Of a stretch of 27,256 bases of DNA, positions 7,379 through 15,754 are shown piece after piece. Origin of the DNA: an uncultured Muribaculaceae bacterium (GTDB lineage: Bacteria > Bacteroidota > Bacteroidia > Bacteroidales > Muribaculaceae). The notes beneath the pieces were generated by a model. It was not told the DNA's origin. It saw only the letters and a list, made by a program, of their open reading frames with translations, and made no database searches. The DNA lies in contig CAJUAT010000038.1 in the NCBI GenBank assembly GCA_910584525.1, positions 1-27,256 of the forward strand. Reading direction: 5' to 3'. The position numbers were made by a program, and so were the translations under genes. Numbering within the stretch: position 1 is the stretch's first letter; every line of letters starts with the position of its first letter.

Positions 7379-8769
7379 CTGTCAAGGCTTATTTTGTTGA
7401 CTATTTCCTTTATCTCTCCGGCGAGGCGCTCGGCCTCCTCCATGGTCTGGGCCTCGCTGTAAATGCGTATAATCGGTTCCGTATTCGATTTGCGCAGATG
7501 AACCCAGCTCTCCGGAAAGTCTATCTTGACGCCGTCGATATCCGTGATGTCCCGGTCGGCAAACTTCTCCTTGACCGATTCAAGAATCTTGTCCACATCG
7601 AGACCCGGGGTAAGCTGCACCTTATTTTTGGCTATGGCATACTGCGGAAGGGCAGCCCGGATTTCTGACACCTTCTTTCCAGACTTGGCCATGAGGGTAA
7701 GGAAGAGGGCGACACCCACGAGCGCGTCGCGCCCATAATGCAGCTCGGGGTATATCACGCCGCCGTTGCCTTCGCCGCCAATCACGGCGACGGTCTCCTT
7801 CATCTTCGCCACCACGTTGACCTCTCCCACAGCCGCGGCGGTATAGCTGCAGCCATGCTTTACCGTGACGTCGCGCAGTCCACGGGAGCTGCTCAGATTC
7901 GACACGGTGGCTCCCGGCGTTGCCGACAGCACATAGTCGGCTATGGCTATCAGTGTATTCTCCTCGATAAACATCTCTCCATTCTCCATGACAATGGCCA
8001 GACGGTCCACATCAGGGTCTACCACGATACCCACATCGGCACCCGACTCCCTGACCACCGCAGATATGGCTGTCAGGTTCTCCGGAATAGGCTCCGGCGT
8101 ATGGGCGAAGCGGCCGGTGGCTTCGCAGTTGAGTTCTATTATGTCATTGACGCCTAAGGCACGCAAAAGAGCCGGTATTATACGGCCACCCACGGAGTTG
8201 ATGCCGTCCACGGCCACCTTCAGCCCTGCTTTGGCTATCGCCTCGCGGTCCACAAGCTTCAGTCCCAGCACAGCCTCTATATGACGACGGTCCCATGTGC
8301 CGTTTATATACTCCCGGCCAAGATCCATGACATCGGCGAAACTGTAGTCATCGTCCTCTGCGATACGGATTACTTCCTTGCCTTCGGCATCCGACAGGAA
8401 CTCACCGTCGGCATTGAGCAACTTCAGAGCGTTCCACTGCACGGGATTATGGCTGGCGGTTATAATGATACCGCCGTCGGCCTTCTCGCCGGTCACGGCA
8501 AGTTCGGTGGTTGGAGTGGTGGCCATGCCTATGTTCACGACATCACAGCCCATCGACATGAGGGTGCCGGTGACAAGCCGCGACACCATCTCTCCGGAGA
8601 TTCTGCCGTCACGCCCGACTACTATTACCGGACGTGTCTTGCCGCTCCTGCCGATGATCAACGAGGCATAGGCCGCCGTGAAACGTACTATGTCTACGCC
8701 CGAAAGTCCGTCGCCCGATTTTCCCCCGATTGTTCCCCTGATTCCTGATATTGACTTTATTAATGACAT
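7372..8769 (-). CDS. glmM: Phosphoglucosamine mutase
   Basis: An alpha-D-phosphohexomutase that interconverts glucosamine-6-phosphate and glucosamine-1-phosphate on the way to UDP-GlcNAc. It has 465 residues with the four usual domains. Seen are SGIRGTIGG at the N-terminus, the phosphoserine loop TASHNP (Ser106), the metal loop DPDVDR (Asp251, 253, 255), the sugar loop GEGNGG (333-338) and the phosphate-binding RKSNTEPIIRIYSEA (426-440). I start at ATG 8769, because the 26 in-frame residues upstream overlap the preceding gene and are not family-like. The stop overlaps the sppA start. GlmM is preferred over phosphomannomutase because of the SGIRG start and Bacteroidetes usage, but a phosphomannomutase activity cannot be excluded from sequence alone. 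Confidence 0.9.
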   Translation of the reverse strand: MSLIKSISGIRGTIGGKSGDGLSGVDIVRFTAAYASLIIGRSGKTRPVIVVGRDGRISGEMVSRLVTGTLMSMGCDVVNIGMATTPTTELAVTGEKADGGIIITASHNPVQWNALKLLNADGEFLSDAEGKEVIRIAEDDDYSFADVMDLGREYINGTWDRRHIEAVLGLKLVDREAIAKAGLKVAVDGINSVGGRIIPALLRALGVNDIIELNCEATGRFAHTPEPIPENLTAISAVVRESGADVGIVVDPDVDRLAIVMENGEMFIEENTLIAIADYVLSATPGATVSNLSSSRGLRDVTVKHGCSYTAAAVGEVNVVAKMKETVAVIGGEGNGGVIYPELHYGRDALVGVALFLTLMAKSGKKVSEIRAALPQYAIAKNKVQLTPGLDVDKILESVKEKFADRDITDIDGVKIDFPESWVHLRKSNTEPIIRIYSEAQTMEEAERLAGEIKEIVNKISLDRC

Positions 8770-8798
8770 TTTCTTAGTTATTGCAATTGAACGGCATA

Positions 8799-9380
8799 TC
8801 AATATTCCGCCGGGAAATACCTGACAGTGTAAATGAACGGCAGACATGTGGACATCTCCGACGAGAATCCTTCAAGAGATTTCATTACGAGCTCCACTTC
8901 GCAGTACATGCCGAAATAATGCATGGGGAGCTGTATCCCCTTGCCATATTTTGTCGACGAGCTCAGCTTTGTGTCGTCAAGGAAGAAGCTTGTGGCCGGT
9001 TTTGTCATATCTTCGGCGTTGCCCTCCCATTTGGTACCAAGGCCGTTGTACATATCCTTGATGTTGGCGCGCATGAAAGTGAAGTAGACTCTGTCGCCCT
9101 CCTTGGCCTTTCTTTCAGGGTCGCCCGTGGAAAGCACACGCATATACACGTAGCCATCCTTGTCCATCTTGTAGAAGGGAGCGTCGGGACCTGTCTCGAA
9201 TACAGAATCCGCCGGAATCCTGGTCTCTATCTCATGCTGGGCAAGATACCAGTTGACCGCCTGCTCCTCCTCCTTCAGAAGGTCGGAGTAGGACTTTGTA
9301 TCGTTGCACGACACCATCGAGGTCAACAGTGCCGTAACCATCATCACCAATGCTGTCAGTCTTTTTGTTGTCAGCTTCAT
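8799..9380 (-). CDS. DUF4827 family lipoprotein
   Basis: A 193-residue protein with a signal peptide (KRLTALVMMVTALLTSMVSC) ending in a lipobox with Cys25, so it should be lipidated and exported. The mature part resembles the DUF4827 family of Bacteroidales, which appears related to FKBP-type peptidyl-prolyl isomerase folds; segments such as GDRVYFTFMRANI and KGIQLPMHYFG fit that fold. Function is unknown. It sits 2 nt after the nrnA-like gene and 29 nt before glmM, so it is cotranscribed with envelope and nucleotide genes. Its stop follows a Tyr (FPAEY). Confidence 0.8.
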   Translation of the reverse strand: MKLTTKRLTALVMMVTALLTSMVSCNDTKSYSDLLKEEEQAVNWYLAQHEIETRIPADSVFETGPDAPFYKMDKDGYVYMRVLSTGDPERKAKEGDRVYFTFMRANIKDMYNGLGTKWEGNAEDMTKPATSFFLDDTKLSSSTKYGKGIQLPMHYFGMYCEVELVMKSLEGFSSEMSTCLPFIYTVRYFPAEY

Positions 9381-9382
9381 GT

Positions 9383-10432
9383 CTAATCCTGTTTGGATAT
9401 ATTTTTGGGCAGGTACTTATCGTAGTCGCCCATATGGTTCAATAGAATATCGTATGCATCCTTGATGGAGCCGTAAAACTCGCCGCCGGCGGCCATGAGA
9501 TGACCTCCGCCGCCGAAATGGTCGCGGCATATCTTGTCGACGGGGAAACCGTCGACGCTGCGCATGGATACCTTCACGCAGTCGGCGTCCTCTCTAAGAA
9601 ACGCCGAATATACTATCCCCCGTATACGCAGGGGTTCGTTGACAAGACCCTCCGTATCCCCTTTTTCATAGCCGAATCTCTTAAGCTCCCCGGCATCGAG
9701 AGTGATTACCGCCGCTTTGTGACGCTCGAAAATCTCCAGCTTCTCGCCAATGGCATAGGAGTTGAGCTTCAGCGCCGAATATGTGGTGGACTTTACCGCC
9801 TCGCGGATTATACGGCTCTTGTCGACACCCTTCTCAAGGAGACGGAGCATTATCTCGTAAGTCTCGTGATTGTCGCAGTTGACGGTAAAATTCTGTGTGT
9901 CGGTCACCATACCCGTGAGCAGACATGTCGCGCAGTCAAGGTTCATGTCAAGGTAAAGGCCGAGAGCAGCCATAAGCCGGAACGATAGTTCCGAGGCCGA
10001 CGACATCTCCGGATATGAGAACACCACATCGCAGTTGATATCGGGGTGTTTGTGATGGTCGATGAGCACTTTACGAGCGTTGCACTCGCTGACAATATCA
10101 CCCAAGTTGCCCTGACGACTCGACGTGTTGAAATCGCACATCAACACCAGCTCCGCATCGCGCAACAGACGCCGGCTCCACAAGTCGTGCTGAGTGAATA
10201 CAACCATATCCCGGCTCCCCGGCAGAAACATCAGCGACCGGGGCGCCCGGTCGGGTATCACCACCGACACATCCTTCCCCATGCCCTGAAGCATGTGATA
10301 CCACGCCATGCTGCTCCCGATAGCGTCGCCGTCGGGGCGTACATGACACGTCACCACTATCCGTTGACTTACGGCCAGCAGCTCCTTCAACTCCTTGATC
10401 TCCCCCTTGGGAAAATTATTGGCTATACTCAT
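9383..10432 (-). CDS. DHH/DHHA1 phosphoesterase, NrnA-like
   Basis: A 349-residue bifunctional oligoribonuclease/pAp-phosphatase type enzyme (NrnA or YtqI group). The DHH domain has HVRPDGDAIGS (His30, Asp34, Asp36), Asp100 in CDFN, the hallmark DHH at 125-127 and Asp178 in VTDTQNF. The C-terminal DHHA1 domain has GGGGHLMAAGG (307-317). The family removes nanoRNAs and 3'-phosphoadenosine-5'-phosphate; cyclic-di-AMP breakdown products are an alternative substrate. It is cytoplasmic, with no membrane segment. A promoter lies just upstream (10452-10482), so this is the probable first gene of the eight-gene run down to aguA. Confidence 0.92.
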   Translation of the reverse strand: MSIANNFPKGEIKELKELLAVSQRIVVTCHVRPDGDAIGSSMAWYHMLQGMGKDVSVVIPDRAPRSLMFLPGSRDMVVFTQHDLWSRRLLRDAELVLMCDFNTSSRQGNLGDIVSECNARKVLIDHHKHPDINCDVVFSYPEMSSASELSFRLMAALGLYLDMNLDCATCLLTGMVTDTQNFTVNCDNHETYEIMLRLLEKGVDKSRIIREAVKSTTYSALKLNSYAIGEKLEIFERHKAAVITLDAGELKRFGYEKGDTEGLVNEPLRIRGIVYSAFLREDADCVKVSMRSVDGFPVDKICRDHFGGGGHLMAAGGEFYGSIKDAYDILLNHMGDYDKYLPKNISKQD

Positions 10433-10451
10433 CGCCCTTTATTTCAAGCTG

Positions 10452-10482
10452 CAAATATAACAATTTTAATTGATTTAACATA
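10452..10482 (-). promoter_or_regulatory. Promoter for the nrnA-glmM-lpxK-thiL run
   Basis: On the minus strand TATATTTG (10452-10459) matches the -7 box exactly. It is 19 nt downstream of TATG (10479-10482), a partial -33 box identical to that of the pfp promoter at 17151. Predicted initiation is about 13 nt upstream of the nrnA-like start codon. Confidence 0.55.
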
Positions 10483-10509
10483 ACGGACACCCAAGATATA
10501 CCCAAGTTA

Positions 10510-10535
10510 TCGCGAAAGATTCGCGAATATCGCGA
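10510..10535. promoter_or_regulatory. Cluster of three TCGCGA palindromes
   Basis: TCGCGA occurs at 10510, 10521 and 10530. The middle copy is the core of the 10-bp palindrome ATTCGCGAAT. The cluster lies between the small Cys-rich gene and the nrnA promoter. It could fold as a weak hairpin after the upstream operon or serve as an operator; no regulator is identified. Confidence 0.4.
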
Positions 10536-10540
10536 CATCC

Positions 10541-10720
10541 TCATTGTTGACTGTTACCGCTGTCCGGTTTTTTCTTTGAGCATACGTCGGCCAGATTGCA
10601 GCCGTAACAGCTGTGCCGGCTACGGCGCCCCTTGCTGCAGAAGAGCCGGCTCAATATCCATATGATGATTCCCGTCAATATCAGAATCACCACTATCAAC
10701 TGCCATAGATTACTTTGCAT
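10541..10720 (-). CDS. Small Cys-rich single-span membrane protein
   Basis: A 59-residue protein with one transmembrane helix (about residues 6-27, LWQLIVVILILTGIIIWILS) and a short basic, Cys-rich tail (Cys28, Cys38, Cys41, Cys47; the pattern is C-x2-C-x5-C after the first Cys). It resembles the small FeoB-associated Cys-rich membrane proteins, but no feoB is in the window, so the assignment is by appearance only. The ATG at 10720 overlaps the last codons of topB by 11 nt, indicating coupled translation. An ATG at 10756 would extend it into topB and is less likely. A role in metal binding is possible but unproven. Confidence 0.7.
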   Translation of the reverse strand: MQSNLWQLIVVILILTGIIIWILSRLFCSKGRRSRHSCYGCNLADVCSKKKPDSGNSQQ

Positions 10721-12542
10721 TTTTCTTCTTTGTCGGTTCCTGATTTTCAGCCACAATACATCTGTTGCCGGTGTCGTGCATCACGTTGGAGGTGATCTGC
10801 GTAATCATCTGCTTGAGCTGACCGATAAACTCGGCGGACTGATAAGTTCCGGCCTCAATGGCCCTCAGTCGTCCCTCCCAGATACCTGTAAGCTTGGCGC
10901 TTTTAAGCAGCTCCTCGTTGATTATGTCAATGAGGTCAATGCCTGCCTGTGTGGCCCGCAGAGACTTGCGTTCCTGTCGTATATAATTTCTTTTGTACAG
11001 CGTCTCGATTATTGCCGCGCGGGTGGAAGGCCGACCTATGCCGTTGGCCTTAAGCGCCTCGCGCAGTTCCTCGTCGTCGACCATAGAGCCGGCGGTCTCC
11101 ATGGCCTTCAGCAGGGTGCCCTCCGTATAATATTTCGGCGGCTTGGTGGTGCGCTTGGCAAGCACCGGCTCATGTGGTCCGGTCTCGCCCGGCTTGAAAT
11201 CTGGCAGTATACGGTCTTCATCGCTATCCGTCGAAATGTCGGCCGTTTTCTTTCCTGCATAGACCTTGCGCCATCCCTCGTCAAGGATTATCTTTCCGGT
11301 GGTCTTGAATCCGATTTTTCCGGCATGTGCCTTGACGGTGGTCTGCTCATATGAACAGTCGGGGTAAAATGCCGAGATAAACCGCTGGGCTACAAGATGA
11401 AAGACATGTTTCTCGTCGTCAGAAAGGCCGGCTGCCGAGAAAGGCTGCCCTGTGGGAATAATGGCATGGTGGTCGGTAACCTTTGAATTATCGAACACCT
11501 TCTTGCTTTTTTTCAGCTTTCCTTCGGCGAGAGGTGCCACCAATGAGGCATAAGGCTTTAGGCTTCGCAGTATTCCGCCACACTTGGGATACATGTCGTC
11601 GGTAAGATAAGTGGTATCCACACGCGGGTAGGTTGTGAGTTTCTTCTCATAGAGACCCTGGATAGCCTTGAGGGTGTCGTTGGCGCCTATGTTGTATTTC
11701 TTGTTAGCCTCAGCCTGCAGCGATGTCAGGTCGAAGAGTCTCGGCGGAGCCTCCTTACCCTTCTTTTTTGCCACATCGTCGATTACAAACGGCGCCTCCC
11801 TCACCTCTTCTACGGCCTTTTGTCCGTCGGCCTCGTTTTCGAAGCCTTTGCAGGTGGCCGAGAAGAGGGTGTCGCGATAACGCGTCTTAAGCTCCCAGTA
11901 ATCCTTGGGCACGAAGTTCTCTATCTCCTTCTGACGGTTCACCACCAGAGCGAGTGTAGGCGTCTGCACGCGTCCCACGGAGAGCACCTGCCTGTCATGC
12001 CCATATTTGAGAGTATACAGACGTGTGGCGTTGATACCCAGAATCCAGTCGCCTATGGCGCGGCATATCCCGGCAGTGTATAGGGAGTCGAGGTCCTTGT
12101 GTTCCCGCAGATGGCTGAAACCCTCCCTGACAGCCTCATCAGTCAGAGAGCTCACCCACAGACGTCGTATCGGTTTGTCGCAGCCCGCCTTCTGCATCAC
12201 CCACCGCTGGATTACTTCGCCCTCCTGCCCGGCATCACCGCAGTTTACAACCTCATCACATTTCGACAGCAAGTCCTTGATGACATTGAACTGCCGGCGT
12301 ATGCCATCGTCGTCGATAAGCTTTATTCCGAACCTGGCGGGAATCATCGGGAGACGCGAGAGAGCCCACGGTTTCCAACCCGGCTCATAGTCGGCGGGAT
12401 CCTTGAGAGTGCACAGATGACCGAAAGTCCACGTCACCCAGTAGCCGTTACCCTCCATATAGCCGCCCATAGGTCTGTCGGCTCCGAGGATACGGGCAAT
12501 GTCGCGGCCTACGCTCGGCTTCTCCGTGATGCACAATATCAT
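10710..12542 (-). CDS. topB: DNA topoisomerase III, short form
   Basis: A 610-residue type IA topoisomerase that passes single strands to decatenate or relax DNA. The N-terminus MILCITEKPSVGRDIA is the Toprim start. The acidic loop reads GDAGQEGE (102-109); many relatives have DAGREGE. SVGRVQTPTLALV (188-200) and the active-site Tyr305 in LTTYPRVDTTYLT are canonical, as are KVTDHHAIIPT and the ANGIGRPSTRAAII helix. The protein stops soon after the core fold with a Lys-rich tail, and I see no C-terminal Cys4 zinc ribbons, so it is a minimal version. It overlaps mazG by 4 nt (ATGA) upstream and the Cys-rich gene by 11 nt downstream. It is probably chromosomal rather than plasmid-borne, given the housekeeping neighbours. 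Confidence 0.93.
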   Translation of the reverse strand: MILCITEKPSVGRDIARILGADRPMGGYMEGNGYWVTWTFGHLCTLKDPADYEPGWKPWALSRLPMIPARFGIKLIDDDGIRRQFNVIKDLLSKCDEVVNCGDAGQEGEVIQRWVMQKAGCDKPIRRLWVSSLTDEAVREGFSHLREHKDLDSLYTAGICRAIGDWILGINATRLYTLKYGHDRQVLSVGRVQTPTLALVVNRQKEIENFVPKDYWELKTRYRDTLFSATCKGFENEADGQKAVEEVREAPFVIDDVAKKKGKEAPPRLFDLTSLQAEANKKYNIGANDTLKAIQGLYEKKLTTYPRVDTTYLTDDMYPKCGGILRSLKPYASLVAPLAEGKLKKSKKVFDNSKVTDHHAIIPTGQPFSAAGLSDDEKHVFHLVAQRFISAFYPDCSYEQTTVKAHAGKIGFKTTGKIILDEGWRKVYAGKKTADISTDSDEDRILPDFKPGETGPHEPVLAKRTTKPPKYYTEGTLLKAMETAGSMVDDEELREALKANGIGRPSTRAAIIETLYKRNYIRQERKSLRATQAGIDLIDIINEELLKSAKLTGIWEGRLRAIEAGTYQSAEFIGQLKQMITQITSNVMHDTGNRCIVAENQEPTKKKNAK

Positions 12543-13327
12543 TGCTCCTCTTTTGTCTTATATTCGTCCCATAGAGCATCCATTTCGGCGAGGGTAAGGT
12601 CGCTGACCCGCTTGCCCTGCGCACGCGCCGACGCCTCTATATAATTGAAGCGGCTTATGAATTTGCGGTTGGTATGCTCCAGCGCATTCTCGGGATTCAC
12701 GCCATACAGCCGGGCGGCATTTATTATGGCAAAAAGCAGATCGCCGAACTCTGCCTCCAGCCGGGCTTTGTCCTTATGCTCTATTTCGGCCTGCACCTCG
12801 CCGGTCTCCTCCTTGACTTTCTGCCATACATCCTCGCGGTTCTTCCAGTCGAAGCCTACGTTGGCAGCTTTCTCCTGGATGCGCTCGGCCTTGATCATAG
12901 CCGGCAACGCACGGGGCACTCCTCCGAGTACTGTCTTGTTGCCATCCTTCTCCGTCTGTTTCAGCTTCTCCCAGTTTGATGTGACCTGCTCCGCAGTATC
13001 GGCCTGTACGTTGCCATAGATGTGAGGATGACGGTAGATGAGTTTGTCGGTCAGTTTGGTGCACACATCTGCAAGGTCGAAAGCCTCTTTCTCCTCGCCG
13101 ATCTTGCTATAGAAAACCACATGCAGCAGCACATCGCCAAGTTCCTTGCATATGTTGGCATTGTCGTCGGCCATCAGTGCGTCGGCAAGCTCATAAGTCT
13201 CTTCTATCGTGTTGGCACGCAACGACTCGTTGGTCTGCTTACGGTCCCACGGACATTTCTCTCTCAACGTCTCCAACACGTCGAGAACCTTGTTGAAGGC
13301 GGCCAGTTTTTCTTCTCTTGTATGCAT
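12539..13327 (-). CDS. mazG: Nucleoside triphosphate pyrophosphohydrolase MazG
   Basis: A 262-residue all-alpha NTP-PPase that hydrolyses (d)NTPs to monophosphates and PPi, a house-cleaning enzyme also linked to (p)ppGpp levels. It has the two-repeat architecture of full-length MazG. The first repeat holds REKCPWDRKQT and EETYELADAL followed by KELGDVLLHVVFYSKI, giving the EExxE/ExxD metal site. The second repeat holds KEETGEVQAEI and EFGDLLFAIINAARLYG. The ATG at 13327 is the only in-frame methionine before the first motif. Its 47-nt leader carries a 15-bp direct repeat with 19-nt period. Four-nt ATGA coupling with topB follows. Confidence 0.95.
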   Translation of the reverse strand: MHTREEKLAAFNKVLDVLETLREKCPWDRKQTNESLRANTIEETYELADALMADDNANICKELGDVLLHVVFYSKIGEEKEAFDLADVCTKLTDKLIYRHPHIYGNVQADTAEQVTSNWEKLKQTEKDGNKTVLGGVPRALPAMIKAERIQEKAANVGFDWKNREDVWQKVKEETGEVQAEIEHKDKARLEAEFGDLLFAIINAARLYGVNPENALEHTNRKFISRFNYIEASARAQGKRVSDLTLAEMDALWDEYKTKEEQ

Positions 13328-13333
13328 TTATTT

Positions 13334-13367
13334 CTGTAATGTCAAAATATTACTGTAATGTCAAAAT
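13334..13367. repeat. 15-bp direct repeat upstream of mazG
   Basis: CTGTAATGTCAAAAT occurs at 13334-13348 and 13353-13367, a 19-nt period, filling most of the 47-nt gap between mazG and the BASS-family gene. Confidence 0.85.
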
Positions 13368-13374
13368 TCAACAA

Positions 13375-14319
13375 TCACCCTTTACGCCACAGCTGCCACG
13401 AGTTGACGATATTCTGCCAAGCAATGTATGCAGCTGGAGCCACGGAAGCCATGGGGGTCATATAAGCCATGGCGAGCCATACGGCGAGCACCGTGTTTTT
13501 CTGCATAAGGCTCTGGGCGCACGACACGCGCATATCGGCTTTGCCGTTAACCCCTGCTCCCCTTTCTTCGGCTTTTCGACGGAACCATGCTCCCATCCTG
13601 CGTCCCGCCACAAACTGCAACAGACATACCGCAAGGGCTCCCGCCACAAGCCATGTCAGCAGCGACAGGCGGCTCTCGTCCCAGTGGAGTATCACAAAAC
13701 TCACGCAGCTGCCGACAATAAGCAGCAGCGCCACCACCCACATATAAAACGACAGCTGTTGCGAACCGGCTATCGCCTTATGGGCTTTCGGCCACAGGTA
13801 CCTGAGAAGCAATGCCGATATTATGGGCATTACCAACAGAGGGAATACCCTTCGCATTATCATCGTCATCGACTCCCAGAAGGATATAGTCTGGTTGTCG
13901 CCGACAAGGGCAAGCACGGCGGGTCCGGCAAAGGCCACAAGGGTGTTGCACAGCAATGAATATGAGGCCACAAAGGAGATGCTGCCTCCCAGCATGGCCG
14001 TGATTACCGGCGCTGCCGTGGCTGTGGGTATGAACACGCATATGAACACGCCCTCGGCCAACGTATGGTTTACGGGTTGCAATATCAGGTATACGGCAGC
14101 GGCCATGGCCATCTGCGTCAGAAGCAATATCCCCTGCGACACCGTCGGCTTGAAATCGCGGAAATCAAGCTTGCAGTACGTTATGAACAGCATCGCGAAT
14201 ATGAGATAGGGCGACAGGAAAGTCAGATACCCTATCCATTTATAGAAGAGTGCCCCCGTAATCATGGCTATGGGGAGCATGGCGCTCTTCAGCTGCTGTC
14301 GGTGTATCGAGATGTGCAT
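13375..14319 (-). CDS. BASS-family (bile acid:sodium symporter-like) transporter
   Basis: A 314-residue integral membrane protein with about nine hydrophobic helices. Its segments resemble the bile acid:Na+ symporter/ArsB (SBF-like) superfamily: LSPYLIFAMLFITYC, the loop FIPTATAAPVITAMLGGS with helix-breaking prolines, SLLCNTLVAFAGPAVLALV, and MPIISALLLRYLWP. These proteins move organic anions with sodium across the cytoplasmic membrane. Despite the family name there is no evidence for bile acid as the substrate here. A hydrophilic loop near residues 240-270 (RRMGAWFRRKAEERG) precedes the last two helices. The start at 14319 follows an 11-bp direct duplication rather than a clear Shine-Dalgarno sequence. 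It lies between mtnN and mazG in one run. Confidence 0.78.
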   Translation of the reverse strand: MHISIHRQQLKSAMLPIAMITGALFYKWIGYLTFLSPYLIFAMLFITYCKLDFRDFKPTVSQGILLLTQMAMAAAVYLILQPVNHTLAEGVFICVFIPTATAAPVITAMLGGSISFVASYSLLCNTLVAFAGPAVLALVGDNQTISFWESMTMIMRRVFPLLVMPIISALLLRYLWPKAHKAIAGSQQLSFYMWVVALLLIVGSCVSFVILHWDESRLSLLTWLVAGALAVCLLQFVAGRRMGAWFRRKAEERGAGVNGKADMRVSCAQSLMQKNTVLAVWLAMAYMTPMASVAPAAYIAWQNIVNSWQLWRKG

Positions 14320-14320
14320 T

Positions 14321-14344
14321 ACTCTATATTCTCACTCTATATTC
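14321..14344. repeat. 11-bp direct repeat upstream of the BASS-family gene
   Basis: ACTCTATATTC occurs at 14321-14331 and 14334-14344 (13-nt period), directly against the start codon at 14319. Confidence 0.8.
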
Positions 14345-14359
14345 CTCCCACTGATGGCA

Positions 14360-15049
14360 TTAACCCAGATGCGACAACAATTCCTCCAGCACGGCAAAAG
14401 TCCTTTTGGGCGCGTCTGTCCAGAAATTACGGTATTGGTCGAGGTTGTCGCCGGCTCCCGGGGTGTCGCTCACCACGCGAACCACCATGAATGGTACTTT
14501 CTCCATCATGCACGTCTGCGCTATCGATGCCGATTCCATATCGCAGGCCTTCGCTTCGGGACATACTTCCCTTATCCGGGCCACTTCGTCGGCCCTGCTT
14601 ATGAACCTGTCGCCGCTGGCTATCTTGCCTGTAAGAATCTCCGGATGCGTTTGCTTTAACATGGCTGCCACATCCATACCTTCTTTATAAGGCTCCATAT
14701 AGAGCGGGAATCCGTCAGCCTCTCCGGCGACAGTGCCCGGACCGCACCACACGTCATGATAGCATACGCCGTCGGCTATGAGCACCGTGCCTATCTTCAC
14801 CGCTGGGTCCGCTCCCCCGGCCACACCGCTGTTGATCACCAGCTCCGGACTGAAATGCCTAATCACGCGATATGCATTGATGGCCGAGTTGACCTTGCCA
14901 ATGCCGCAACGCGACAGACTCACTTCATGCGGTCCTATCTTCCCCATATATATCTCCTGGCCTTCCACAACATCTACCTTATGGTCAGGCATCAGCGCCA
15001 GCAGGAGACTCAACTCCTTGTCCATGGCCGCTATTATCGAGATTCTCAT
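14360..15049 (-). CDS. mtnN: 5'-methylthioadenosine/S-adenosylhomocysteine nucleosidase
   Basis: A 229-residue MTAN that removes adenine from methylthioadenosine and S-adenosylhomocysteine, feeding methionine salvage and relieving methylase inhibition. Visible features are IIAAMDKELSLLL with the catalytic Glu at the start, CGIGKVNSA, VINSGVAGGADP, ASGDRFIS and the base-recognition segment CDMESASIAQ, then VRVVSDTPG with the catalytic Asp. The length is exactly typical. The start at 15049 lies 17 nt after a TAATTTTG promoter box. It is the first gene of the minus-strand run leading through the transporter to topB and is transcribed divergently from the YciO-like gene. Confidence 0.94.
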   Translation of the reverse strand: MRISIIAAMDKELSLLLALMPDHKVDVVEGQEIYMGKIGPHEVSLSRCGIGKVNSAINAYRVIRHFSPELVINSGVAGGADPAVKIGTVLIADGVCYHDVWCGPGTVAGEADGFPLYMEPYKEGMDVAAMLKQTHPEILTGKIASGDRFISRADEVARIREVCPEAKACDMESASIAQTCMMEKVPFMVVRVVSDTPGAGDNLDQYRNFWTDAPKRTFAVLEELLSHLG

Positions 15050-15072
15050 TTTACACTTATTTAATTACTCTG

Positions 15073-15080
15073 CAAAATTA
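15073..15080 (-). promoter_or_regulatory. -7 box for mtnN
   Basis: On the minus strand TAATTTTG matches the TAnnTTTG consensus. The expected -33 position reads TAAC, so the upstream element is weak. It lies back to back with the plus-strand box at 15102. Confidence 0.45.
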
Positions 15081-15101
15081 GTGAATTTCCCCGACATTCG
15101 T

Positions 15102-15109
15102 TAAATTTG
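15102..15109 (+). promoter_or_regulatory. -7 box for the YciO-like gene
   Basis: TAAATTTG matches TAnnTTTG, about 50 nt before the ATG at 15161. No good -33 box is seen. With 15073-15080 it makes a compact divergent promoter region. Confidence 0.4.
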
Positions 15110-15160
15110 CATTTCAATATATATTGACAGTCCCAGTGTGTTCCTGAAAATACCTTGACG

Positions 15161-15754
15161 ATGAATACCATAAAAATCTGGAATGAGAATCCTTCGGAAA
15201 AACAGCTCGAAGCCATCAACGCCATCCTGTCGGAAGGGCGCACAGCCATATTGCCCACCGACACCATGTATGCGCTGGTCTGCGACGCCACCAATATAAA
15301 AGCCGTGGAAAGAATTTGTCGCATAAAGGGAATCAATCCGGAAAAGACCAATCTGTCGATATTGTGTTCCGACATATCGATGGCTGCGGAATATGCCAAG
15401 ATCGACAACAAAGGTTACCGGCTCCTTAAGGAGAATACTCCGGGCCCTCTGACCGTACTCTTCCGCACAGTATCCACCTTGCCGAGGGCTTTCAAAAACC
15501 GTAAGGTGGTGGGAGTACGCATCCCCGACAACGCCATAGCCCGGGCCGTGGTGTCGCGGCTGGGACGGCCTCTGCTCTCAACAACTATTGAATACGACGA
15601 CGAGGACTATGCCGTGAATCCCGAACTTATCGCCGAAAGATACGACAATCTCATTGACCTGATGGTGGAAGGCGAAGAGGGACATATCCGCCAATCGGCA
15701 ATCATTGACGCCACAGGCAACGAGCCGGTGACGGTCAGGGAAGGGGTTGATTAA
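15161..15754 (+). CDS. Sua5/YciO/YrdC-family protein, YciO-like
   Basis: A 197-residue single-domain member of the YrdC fold, the fold of L-threonylcarbamoyl-AMP synthase (first step of t6A in tRNA). GRTAILPTDTMYALVCDATN is the conserved nucleotide pocket entrance. The middle, LCSDISMAAEYAKIDNKGYRLLKENTPGPLTV (written here as the region about 75-105), and VGVRIPDNAIARAV resemble E. coli YciO more than TsaC. The basic K-x-R-type motif of true TsaC/Sua5 appears as RIKGINPEKTNLS. It may therefore be a paralogue of uncertain activity, with the essential TsaC elsewhere. I start at ATG 15161; a TTG two codons upstream is also in frame. It converges with the next gene across a 12-bp direct repeat. 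Confidence 0.8.
   Translation: MNTIKIWNENPSEKQLEAINAILSEGRTAILPTDTMYALVCDATNIKAVERICRIKGINPEKTNLSILCSDISMAAEYAKIDNKGYRLLKENTPGPLTVLFRTVSTLPRAFKNRKVVGVRIPDNAIARAVVSRLGRPLLSTTIEYDDEDYAVNPELIAERYDNLIDLMVEGEEGHIRQSAIIDATGNEPVTVREGVD

Noticed and set aside
10710..12542. TopB as a marker of an integrated conjugative element
   Set aside because: It is coupled to mazG and surrounded by core genes; no tra, mob or integrase genes are present.
13375..14319. Calling the BASS-family protein a bile acid transporter linked to gut life
   Set aside because: Family membership does not fix the substrate, and no bile-acid gene is nearby.
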